From positions 539,794 through 603,793 of the forward strand of contig NMRA01000054.1 in the NCBI GenBank assembly GCA_002633005.1: a DNA stretch of 64,000 nucleotides, written 5' to 3'. The position numbers were made by a program, and so were the translations under genes. This document shows, piece after piece, positions 27,601-39,600 of this stretch (its first letter is position 1; each line of letters begins with the position of its first letter). This DNA is from Phoronis australis. Taxonomy: Eukaryota > Phoronida > Phoronidae. The notes beneath the pieces are model-generated. The model had not been told where the DNA came from. It ran no database searches and was given only the letters and a program-made list of their open reading frames with translations.

Positions 27601-30600
27601 AAATTTCTGAGTGAGAATTCAGTGAGAATTTAAGATAAACAAACACCCAGATTGGCAGTTCCTGTGGAAATTCAGTTGAACCAGATTTCTGAATTCAAAC
27701 TAAAATGGCGCCAGGAATGAGCAGTTGGAGAAATAGCTTGAAGATTGTTGACGTTTTTCTCACAAATATTGTGAAATTACTGAACAGTTTGTCTGCAAGA
27801 CAACCAGAGGGGATGGGTTAGTACCAGTATGAGACTGATGTCTGCATTCTGTGTTGACAGCTGAGTTTTTAGTATTTTGCTGATTCATCAATGGCATTAA
27901 AATTGCAAGTTCAAGTCTGCTATACTTCACAATTTGCAACTAAATTGTACCTTTTGTCAAATTTCAAGATAAACTCACAAAATAAGCAGTGTTTTGGTTA
28001 CCAGCAATGCTTTTAACTCTCATCCAATTCAGTCAGTGGTTATGAATGCACACACAAAATTACTTTAAAGTACCCTATGTTGGGTTCTACGCCAAGATTG
28101 CTCAATGAAAAACTCAACAAATTGGTGAATGATTACTGTGTTAACTTAAGAGTTGTATTAACATTCAAGTCTCTAAAACTGTATAATTTATTTAACCCCA
28201 AGGACAAAATTCCTATGGGTCTACGGTCCAGAGGGTAGTGTACAAATTTATCTGTGGCTCCACTTTATAGGCGAATTTTGTTCGCCATTTGAAAACCAAG
28301 GCCAGAGAACACCAAATTGTGACAGAAGTTCACAAGTAAATATTCATCTACAGAGCTCCAATCATTGTTATCAGCAGTGCTCTTTCAATGACTTTGCAAT
28401 AATAGACCAGGCAGTAACAACAAAGGAGCTTAAAATTCGTGAGGCTCTACACATCAGTTGGTGCAAGCCCAATCTCAAAAGGCAACTGACACACCACAGG
28501 TTGTCATTGTTGGTCTAGTTCATTGTCACTCCCTGTAACTGACTGTATCTGCACTTCATTACTTGTTGCTTATGGGCCTTAAGCTAGGTGGCCACTATAT
28601 GTTCTCTGTTCTGATGATGGTGTTTGAATAAATGACACCGAAACATGTCAAGTCGATTTAAAACCGTGGTTGTTTTTATTAATAATTTAGTGGCCACGCT
28701 AGATAAAGTGCCAGCTGTTGGATGCTGGAAAGAGATGACAGTGACAACATGTCGTGAACACATCCACTAAAACAAGAAACTGTAGGAACACCGCATTTAT
28801 CCACCTTCACTCTTATCAGGCTTCTATTGTGAGTCAGCATGCGTGAATAATTGGCTGATAAGCCACCTCTGGAACTACTTTGGGCTGAATGGATGACCAG
28901 GCCATANGAGCAGCTTGGCGGCATCCCTTTGATCGTGAGCCGAGCGCGACTCAGCCAAGGTGGATAAATACGGTCTAGTTCAATTTTCCATACCCCGCCG
29001 TTTACCTTAACCACTGGGGTTAGAACCAATCTTATTTAGTGGGAATGTTCATAGCATGGGGGTTACCAGCTAAGCTTTTAACTCTCATCCCATTCAGTCG
29101 GTGGTTATGAATGCACACACAAAATTACTTTAAAGTACCCTATGTTGGGTTCTACGCCAAGATTGCTCAATGAAAAACTCAACAAATTGGTGAATGATTA
29201 CTGTGTTAACTTAAGAGTTGTATTAACATTCAAGTCTCTAAAACTGTAGAATTTATTTAACCCTAAGGACAAAATTCCTATGGGTCTACGGTCCAGGGTA
29301 GCGTACAAATTTATCTGTGGCTCCAGTTATATAGGCAAATTTTGTTCACCATTTGAAAACCAGGGCCAGAGAACATCAAATTGTGACAGAAGTTTACAAG
29401 TAAATATTCATCTGCTGAGCTCCAATCATTGTTATCAGCAGTGCTCTTTCAATGACTTTGCAATAATAGACCAGGCAGGAACAACAAAGGAGCTTAAAAT
29501 TCGTGAGGCTCTACACATCAGTTGGTGCAAGCCCAATCTCAAAAGGCAACTGGCACACCACAGGTTGTCACTGTTGGTCTAGTTTATTATCACTCCCTGT
29601 AACTAACTGTATCTGCGCTTCATTACTTGTTGCATATAGGCCTTAATAGCTAGGTGGCCACCATATGTTCTCTGTTCTGATGATGGTGTTTGAATAAATG
29701 GCACCGAAACGTGTCAAGTCGATTTAAAACCGTGGTTGTTTTTACTAATAATTCAGTGGCCACGGTAGATAAAGTGGTAGCTGTTGGATGCTGGAAAGAG
29801 ATGACAGTGACAATATGCATGTTGCACCGGCTAATGTTCATATGACACATAAAAACATTTTCTCATTCCAAGTTTTATTTAACGAATTAAAGAATTACCT
29901 ACCACGACAAATTGGGCAGCACTCGTTAGGTAGATGGACCTGTTTGTCAAGCCTGCAATCCAGTTTTGGACAGATTTCGGCAGCTTTTTTCCTTTGGCAG
30001 GGTTGTAATGTGCCGTCTTGACAGGAACATGTGACACATCGTCGAGGTATGTAGACATCTCCATGTTCTATGTACTTGCCCCCATGTAAACAGCGTCCTG
30101 AAATGGGCCAAAGACACGAAGATCTATAAGAAGAATAACAGAGTAACTGAAAACACTGGATTATCTTTAGAGATGTAACAGTTATAACATTGGGAAAAAA
30201 TAATTCAAGGTTATTCCATTTTTGTGTGAGAAGATTTCAAAATTGGACTTTTTTGATTTTATAATGAGAAACTCAAAACGAATGCCGAATAATACTAACT
30301 GCAACAGCATCTTGAACATTAAAGTTCAATGAAATTGGCCATGTATTTATTCAATTGTTTCTTTGAGAATGGATCTTACTTTTTTGCTATGTCTTACTTA
30401 AACATGGACACATGACTCATTTAATAACACTCAGGTAAAGTTAACAAGAGCTATGCGCCGGTGACTGTACTCCAAATGTTATGCTCCGAGTTTAAAGGAT
30501 GTTTATTGCTATCTGTAGTGTGTAGGTAGTAACGCAGCGATTTGGTATAACACATATGGTATATTGCTTGCTGAAGAAACAGTAACTACAAAAAATATAG

Positions 30601-33600
30601 GAATAATAGTAAATAGATCTACACACTATGGAGTCCTCTGACTGGAGAGTCTAGATGAGTCAAATAAACAATCTGAGACATCTGGCTTTAATGGTGTGTG
30701 GTCGGCACACCAGTATCACAAAATGGGCACTAGATGAGAAACAAAAGAATTAACTTGAATCTATCTGAAATGGACGCGTGTCATCGTTTTCTCCTCAACA
30801 GAAACCTAGTGACTCTTTGAATTTCAAGAAAATCTGACAAACAGCACAAAGTTGCAACTAGAAGAAAAAGTCATAACTTATTGCCATGTTTTCATTATCA
30901 TTCTCCAGCAGTTCAGTGGATAGAAAAACGAACACGAATAGAATAAAAATGACCACTAGGTGGTGCAGAATATGTCAAATTCGGCCCCGTAATTGGGAAA
31001 AATAAAATAAAAAATAGGCACGTGGTCTTTGCCCAGTTGCATGAAACAGTCCCAAATAGGGACTCAGCTTACTTCCCTAAATCTTATACATATTTGTTTC
31101 GTTCTATACTGACAGGTGTAGTATTTTTTCAATCATTTTTCTTGATTATGAGCTCTTTTTTGACTACTGGCATTTTCTAATAATATAGCTAAAAACTGAA
31201 ACCTTAATTAAGTCAAACTAATTGGGGACTTAGTCCTTAAACAATGGACATTATATGAAAATATCCCTACCTATTTCCAATAATATCGAGAATTCAACGT
31301 AGACTTGATTATCGATTTGTATCAAAGCCAAACATTGTACCAGGTGTGCTTAGCCCACTGCACTAATCAACTCATTAAGATTCAAGGGATTCCTCAGCAT
31401 GAGGTTCCTCGTGACAGCTAGTCTTCTAATTTTCCCATTTTTTCAGGAAATTAGAAAGACTAGTTAATTGTATCTACACCTGACAATGTCCAACATGCAA
31501 GTTAGCAAAGTGAAAAACAATCTAGTAAACGCCATTTTCTTGCATAATCCTCCGCCTTTTGTAACAAAAAAGTCTGTCGTCGATGACCCGCACACGCACG
31601 CTCACTCACTCTCATACGCAGACGAACTTCAAAACAAACGTCACGTGACAACAACATGTGTGTTCATCCAGAGATTTTTCTCGTGTTGTGGGGTACGATG
31701 TAGCGCAGATTTGGACTTAATTGCAATTAATCTGGACTCCACATGAACTTTAAAAATTGTAAAATATAAGGAAGATTTCAGGTAATTTGTTGAGTCGAAA
31801 CTATATTTTTATTCAAGAGTTCAAGTTTTCCTATTGACGATCGCGATTCAGTGACGCATCAGTCAGCAAGTTTTCGCCCTGTGATGAGCACAATTTTTTG
31901 AAAAATTATTGTAATTTAACAACGGAAGTTGATAGCAATGCACCACAATTTTGTAGAAAGGCTGTCATAGGCTACAANNNNNNNNNNNNNNNNNNNNNNN
32001 NNNNNNNNNNNNNNNNNNNNNNNNNNNNNNNNNNNNNNNNNNNNNNNNNNNNNNNNNNNNNNNNNNNNNNNNNNNNNNNNNNNNNNNNNNNNNNNNNNNN
32101 NNNNNNNNNNNNNNNNNNNNNNNNNNNNNNNNNNNNNNNNNNNNNNNNNNNNNNNNNNNNNNNNNNNNNNNNNNNNNNNNNNNNNNNNNNNNNNNNNNNN
32201 NNNNNNNNNNNNNNNNNNNNNNNNNNNNNNNNNNNNNNNNNNNNNNNNNNNNNNNNNNNNNNNNNNNNNNNNNNNNNNNNNNNNNNNNNNNNNNNNNNNN
32301 NNNNNNNNNNNNNNNNNNNNNNNNNNNNNNNNNNNNNNNNNNNNNNNNCGTTAGCTCTGCCGTGGAGTATTAATAGTCCAAGGCTCGATCTACATGTTGG
32401 GGACGAGGTGAACTACCCGGGCTGTGTGAAATTTCTGGGTCTAACGGAGACACTGACGCAGTGGTCAGCCAGCTCGCTGTATCAAGACTATAGTCAAAAT
32501 CCAAATTCGTTTTATCGTGTCCCTGTCAATAATAACGGCATGCTAAAGCCTTCTTAATTTTCGTACTTCAGGAACATAACAATCACGTGTTTTGTACACT
32601 ATACGCGCACGCCGCAGATCACATCTCGGAAATTGCCGATTTGACGGATGACAATGTATGAACACAATGAAATTAACAACGTCGTTTTACAGCTTGTAAG
32701 ATTCATAATAAACGTACGTATTTTGAATATTGCAATGCATGTGTTCCAAAATCTAAATAACTTGGTTCCTATATTTTTGTATTAGTGCGCGCCGAATGAA
32801 AGTAATCGTGAGTGCTGCTGTGTTGCAAAATCTCTTATCCTGGGCCGATTTGAAAAATTCAAAGTTGTACTCATATTTGTTTTCGCTCCTCTTTTTAAAT
32901 ATTACAGTAAAAACTACGTAAAACTCTCTCCATAAAAAGTACAGTCTGCTAGCTAGATTGTAATCAGCTGATCATATCCGCATGAGCGAAGCCAATTATC
33001 CTCGCTCGTGACTCGATGACTAGATCAGCTTGGCGGCATCCCTTTGATCGTGAGCCGAGTGCGACTCAGCCAAGGTGGATAAATACGGTCTACTTCAATT
33101 TTCCATACCCCACCGTTTACCTTAACCACTGGGGTTAGGACCAATCTTATTTAGTGGGAATGTTCATAGCATGCAACCTTTTTTTCTGTTAGCATGTAAC
33201 ATCTAAGGTAAATTAACTCACTTTTGCAGACAGGGCAACATTCGCCAGGTATATTTACTGGATATTTGCATCGGGGCACAGGGCATGTTGTTTTGGTGCA
33301 GTTCACAATACCATGCTGCAAATATCGTAAGTCATTGATTTCTATCTGAGCATGAATGGCAAAGTAACAGTAAACATGTCACAGTGCTACAGTAGTTGTA
33401 AAATAACTCGATAATGTATATTCATAAATCAAAAATCAAAACCAAATCCTTTTCAATTGTAAACGCTTCCTAATTGTAATGGTTCCTATTGATGTGCACT
33501 GAGATATAAGTCCCAGAAATTTTCCAATAAAGTAATGACAATCTTGCAAAATGTATCCCTGGTTGTGAAATTAGATTTGACTTTACTGCAAACAATTTCT

Positions 33601-36600
33601 GAATACACAATGCCAGCTAAAAATTGAATCCAAAATTCTGGACTTATACATTCAATTTATAATGTTAACGTCATGTAGAGCTACCTTCTATCTATTCAAA
33701 CATCTTACGCTTCTGCTCTTCATTGTGTTTGGGCACAGAATTAAGAGATAAATTTTTAAAACAAATTTCCAATTGCAAGTAGAGAAGGTTCATTATTTTC
33801 CGCTTGTTTGCCAGTCTTCGCAGAAATTCATAATAGGTAGGTTGGCACTCAGGGCCAGACTGAGGTCAATAGATGTGATGCTGGTCAAGTTTCCAGGCCA
33901 AAGTAGTTTTCGCTCAAAATTTGAATAAACTAAAGATAAAATGTTACATTGAACAGTTGCAGTACTAAGTGAACTATCAAACTGGCAGCGAATAATATTT
34001 ACCATGTACTGTTATAGTTCCTAAAACTGTTTTGGTTTTGTGATGTAGTAACATCATTTCGAAAACCTGTTTTTGTGGAAATAGACAAAAATTGATACAA
34101 ATAGACCAACAAATTTTAGAAATGATGTTACATGTACTGTTGATCCTTCACGCATTATTATTTATGCATTCTACAACATTGACATTTTGTGGCAAATATG
34201 AATGAATTTATGAATGAATGTATTTATTATAGTGACATGTGTTAAACAATTTTTAAGCAATTTTTACAATATTTGAAAAACACCCAACTCATTAGACTAC
34301 ATTAGAGGACATGTTTTGGCTAAAGTTGTCATTTCTCAAAGTCTCTAGGTAGTTTCATTCAGTTGCTAAGACGGAGTTAGCCATTCTGTGAATGAAATAC
34401 TGGTATATAAGTAGGTGTATCAGGGTCTAAAGAAACATACCCAGCATTGACAGTAAGTACACGGGTCCTTACTCCAGGCCTCTCCACTTTTGATTTTGGC
34501 TCCATCCACTGAGCACATCCTTATACACTCACACATTTCTAGCTCCACAAGCCTCCCTTGCGCTCTAGATAACTTAAAGAAGGATAAATATAAAAACACA
34601 ATGAAGTTTAAACTGGTCCTCTGGACATATTGGTCTCTGAGTGCTGCAGATACAAACTAACAACCATCTTTACGATAAACAAGCTCAAGTTTTCTTTACC
34701 AGGGTATATTTCTAATTTCCATCTTGCTTGAACATGATAATTTTAGAAGTGTTGTAGCATATTGGACACAGTTTGACCATTGTGCCATTATCTGATGGCA
34801 AAAATACAAGCAAGCTATTTAGCAAAATAATGGAATTGAACTATCAAATAAATATATCTTAATTATGACAAAGAGCTGAAGCAACCCCTTTTTTCAATGA
34901 TTTCACATTTCCAATTGCCAAAGATGAGGTGTGAGCAATATTAAACGAAAACAAATCAAAGAGAACTTACTTGGTTTTCTAATTGTTCAATTTGTTGAGT
35001 GAGGTTTTTCACGACTTGTTCCAGTCCATTGGATTGTTCACATGTTGGACATCCTAGAATATAGTTTGGCTTTGTTATTGGATGAATGAATTATAAAAGT
35101 AACCATGAAGGGATTCATGGCATGGTTGGAAAAACACTGGACTTTTTGCCAGTTTAGCCCACTTCATCATAATTCTTCAGCTGACTGCACAAATAATTTC
35201 TAAACACAATTCCTTTCCATTTTTTTTGGACCCTGGCTACCTTGCCCCTAACACCTAATCAAAATTAATTTTTTACCCTATTTTTTACCAACCAACAGCT
35301 CTACAGTACAAATCAGAGTTAAAATTTGGTATGAAGAAATTTCTAAATGTTTCTTTTTGCTGCCACCTTTCCACCTCTTCGTGTCCCAAATATTTTTAAA
35401 ATTATTGTATTGCCAGGCCCAAGGAAGGCAGGCTTGATGTACTGGGACCCCTTAAGCTTATCAACACACTCATGTATTTCACTCATTCCAGGGGTACATT
35501 ACATAGAAGCAAGACAACAATGATAAGTAATTAAGACAGTGTGATTACGTGCTTCACTTCTCCCACATGTTATCTGACAAAGACTTGCATGACCTAGCAC
35601 TTTCAGAAGTTTCTTGCATTTTCGGAATGCAGTCCAAGATTCTACATTCAATGCTCTTTCATTTAAGGTATCAGCACTATTAAAATAGCTTTCTGTCAAT
35701 TCAAAATTCCTTAATGGGACAAATATTCCTAATATTATTGGCTGCAAATTAAATTGGGAAATATTTTTGATGCAGTGAAGGATATGGTGACTAAAGGGTG
35801 TATTATTGACACAGACCCATGCATAATAATAATAATTGCAGGCATCTACTGTATGTACAAAAACTGAAAACAAAATTTGAATCTTTTATTAAAAATATGT
35901 ATTCGTTGAAAACACCTACTTTTGTCTTCAGGGCACTGCAATAAATAGCCATGGTTTCCAAATGCAATTTTGACATCTCGTAACGACCCCTGAAAATAAA
36001 ACATATAAATGCAAAGCAATGTGCCAGACAAAAGCCAAGAGATCACTGCAAGAAATTATACCCACCACAAATATTTCTCAGTTTAGGACACAATTTGGCA
36101 GTCAATGTAATTTTTAAGAAAATTACAATTTGCTTTTACCATGGTGAGTATGGTACAACTGTCATCAAAGAACAATTGATAAAGCTTTGAGGATTTGGAA
36201 CAATTTTTGTAGAGCCCTTAAAAGTAAAAAAATGACAATTTTACTGAGTACTTTCATGCTAAATTGAAGAATTTTTACTACTGATTTGAAAATGATGATA
36301 CTAAAACACATAGAAGCTAGGTGCAATAGAAATTGCCTGTGAACATCAATCATCCTGGCAAATGATCAACAGTTCAACTGTGGAAGCTAAATGACTGGCA
36401 ATATGTTGTTTTGCTCACATACAGTTACTTAGCAACATCATATTTTGCTCACAAACAGTTACTTAGCAACACCATATTTTGCTCACATACTGTTACTTAG
36501 CAACATCATATTTTGCTCACATACTGTTACTTAGCAACATCATATTTTGCACACATACTGTTACTTAGCAACATCATATTTTGCTCACATACTGTTACTT

Positions 36601-39600
36601 AGCAACATCATATTTTGCTCACATACTGTTACTTACTGACGCACAAAGGAGATTATCCAATTTTATTAAAATTCAAGTTATCAGTCAAAATCTATACATC
36701 ATTCAGGATTGTGGACATAATAAATTCATAGTCTGAATCAGTAGCAGGTTCAGTGAATACTGAATTTACACTTGTATCTCATGGGTGGACAGCACTCAAA
36801 TAAGAGGGGGACTATAGCCCCCCAGCACCCANTCACTATGTCCAATTTGACCCACTATGATGTCTATTTAGACCCATTATATCCATATTGTTTTGTGACT
36901 CAGGTATTTTTCACTTACCTTAAAAATAGAGATACGTCGGCTTCTCTGCCCCAGCCATAACTCCCATGACTCTTTACATTTGTCAATAGTCCTTATAGTC
37001 CGTTTGTACACAAGGTTGCAATCAATGTACAGGGATAGCACAGTGCCGCTTACAATGACGGCAACTTTGTGCCATGTGTGATCAGCAAGTTTATATGGCA
37101 TGGTCTCCGTCACGCCACTACCGTTCACTGTGTAGTGAAGGCGAATCTCACTTCGTGGACCACTACTCTCAAGCTCCAGTGCACTGTAAGGAAAACCAGG
37201 ACCTAGTAAAATTTGAACAAAACGAAGTATGACAAAATACTATATATTCATTTGTAATTGGAAATAATGATTAAAAGTCCTATTTTAAACAGCTACAATT
37301 TGTAAGCTGAAAAACAAAAAACGAAGGGCAGTGGTAACCCAACTGCAGGTGCAGTAGAGTGATGACTCAGCGAAGTCAAGAATCAAATTCTTAAAAAACG
37401 TGTTTAACAAAAGAAAAAAATAATAGTCAACTCTTACTTGTCAGTTGTATTTATTTACCATTTAACTTCCTTAGGATATTTTGTAGGTCGGGTTGCAGTG
37501 CTCAACACAATAGAGGCTCGAAATTAAATTTTGGTTAAAAGGATACCAAGCCCAGTTTTGGCCCATTAGCAGATAATAAAAACCAATCTCCCATCTATTC
37601 CTCTGGAACAAAATACTCTGTACATTACCTACCATTCTCCTGGAGTGTAAATATCAAGAAATTTCCACTATCACCATCTAATCTAGAATCACGCTCCATT
37701 AAACTTGTCAAGCAAGCCTTTTGTGTTGGTACACAATACTGTGGTTAAGCTGGTCAGAGCTAGTACAGTTACACAAAGGAATCAACAGTTGAAAATTATA
37801 TCTAATTTCTCTGAAAGTCAACCATTTTTCTCCATTCGAAGGTTTTTAGTATTTCATACAAAACACATCTGCTTCACAACATTTGTTGAAAATTGTTTGC
37901 AAATTGTATTTTTAAATATTGGTTAGTGTCAGGTGCACTGTTTAAAACATAATTGCTGCATTATGTCAGCTTATCACAAGAAAGCAGACAAAAGGAGAGC
38001 TGGACTGTGTAAACATTGGTTTGCCACAGTCAAACTGATAACAACTCAGTTTTACCCTGACTGGCTGATCAGTCAGCTGTCCTGATACTCATTCCACAGT
38101 GAGGGTGCCTAATGAACTGAACCATCGACAACTTTCAAAAGTTTGGAGAAACCTCCTTTCAAAGTCTGCTAAATGGCCAAACATGACCTATAGTTTTAGC
38201 GAATTACTCGGCAATTGTAGAAAAAGACCATCCACCAAAAACCATACTGTTCAACTTGTGACATAGGGGGTATGAAGTTTTAATTGATTCCTGCTTTTTA
38301 CTTGGACGATCCCCTTGACGCCAATGATGCATTAGCAGCCTGACAGACCTGGATTGGAGGAAATCAGTCATCAAGACAGGGTTTAGTATCCTTTTAAAAG
38401 TCCTAAACAGTGCAATTACAAGTCGCACAAAGTGCATTTAGCTCACCTTTCACCTTGATTTGTAAAAGCTATAAGGCTGCCAACATTGCCCCTTTTCTGT
38501 TTCACTGATGCAAGTATAGAAAACACTTGGTGGGCCTGGAAGTACTGGGTGGCATTATGAATCAGATGCTGAGGCATTTTCAGGGTTCGGTTTGAATCTG
38601 GAAAACAGCCGAATTGCTTAGATTATAAACGTGTTTGCAACAATGGTTTTTCAGTTGGTGACATTTTCACAATAAAAATTAAGTTAAAGCATTTATATCA
38701 AAATTCTATGAAAAAAACATAAACTAGTGTGCTGGGCACAGCTGTACAGTGGGCAAATAACTCAAAGCATAGACTATAGTACATGTCTATAATCTATGCT
38801 CAAAGCAGAGTTACACCTTTTCAAATGTAATTGTTAAAAAGCTGCCTATTGTTTGTAAGACTGATAAACTATTTTTGGCACGTGAAGAGGAAACATGAAA
38901 CATGACATTATGACTCATTTCAACTTTGTTGCTGAAAACATTGTTATTTTTATCTTATATTCCCCCGGCTGTTGTGAAGTTGTTTACCACTATCAAACAT
39001 CAGGCGACACTATGTGTAAAATGTCGCTCTAATGCGCGTACCTGAAACTGGTGTCACCAGCCGAGGTACTCCGTGTAAACCCCAAACTAATTAGCGTCCA
39101 TGCTGGAAGCGACACCTATAGTTTTTCTGTCAACTAGAACATACCAACAGCAGAGACCGTTACGTCTTTGCTTGCAGTGAAAATATCCGTCGCATGTCTG
39201 TCTACCATGGGCCCGCCACATGGAGTTAACTCGGTAGGCTCTATCAGTCTATGGAAGCCGTGACAACATAACTTTGTCTAGTACAAAGCACTGATGAGAG
39301 ACAGTCATTGCTGTTTACAAATGATGTTGCATATGCTTTAGTCATTGCCATACGATGTCCAAATATTCAAGTAGTCGAAAACTAGTCTAATCATACTTAC
39401 TCTCAAAAACAAATGTTACAGAATTGCCTTCGAGATTAGCTATTAAGGACACGCCACCTTCCTCAGTTTTTTGTCTCAGTTCCTCAGTGAGATCAATCAC
39501 ATGGTCTGGCATCTGGATAAAGGAGCTGCAAACTGAAAAATAACACATGGTTCAATGCGTAACTCATTGTTGTAGATTCGAGTTCATTTCAATATTTCAG

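Larger units (their letters stand above)
21788..29902. other. NELL intron between VWC2 and EGF1 exons (8.1 kb)
   Basis: Holds the elements at 23248, 24717, 26226, 27125, 28010, 28908 and 29070. The stretch 21900-23240 is AT-rich with no supported gene. Confidence 0.7.
30098..33221. other. NELL intron between VWC1 and VWC2 exons
   Basis: 30098-31400 is AT-rich and featureless; then the hairpin, the two partial elements, the gap and the 158-bp repeat listed separately. Confidence 0.65.

Noticed and set aside
29879-30064. 61-codon minus ORF over NELL exon 9
   Set aside because: Wrong frame; the VWC frame with six cysteines and correct phases is one base away.
31418-31463. Hairpin as a miRNA precursor
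   Set aside because: Stem only 18 bp, 46 bases in all, with no pairing beyond; too short for a canonical precursor.
31898-32557. 219-codon plus-strand ORF
   Set aside because: Mostly the gap 31978-32348; the rest is a repeat shared with 25780-25935.
36400-36640. CRISPR-like array of 34-bp repeats
   Set aside because: Repeats are contiguous without spacers and lie in an animal intron; it is a minisatellite.
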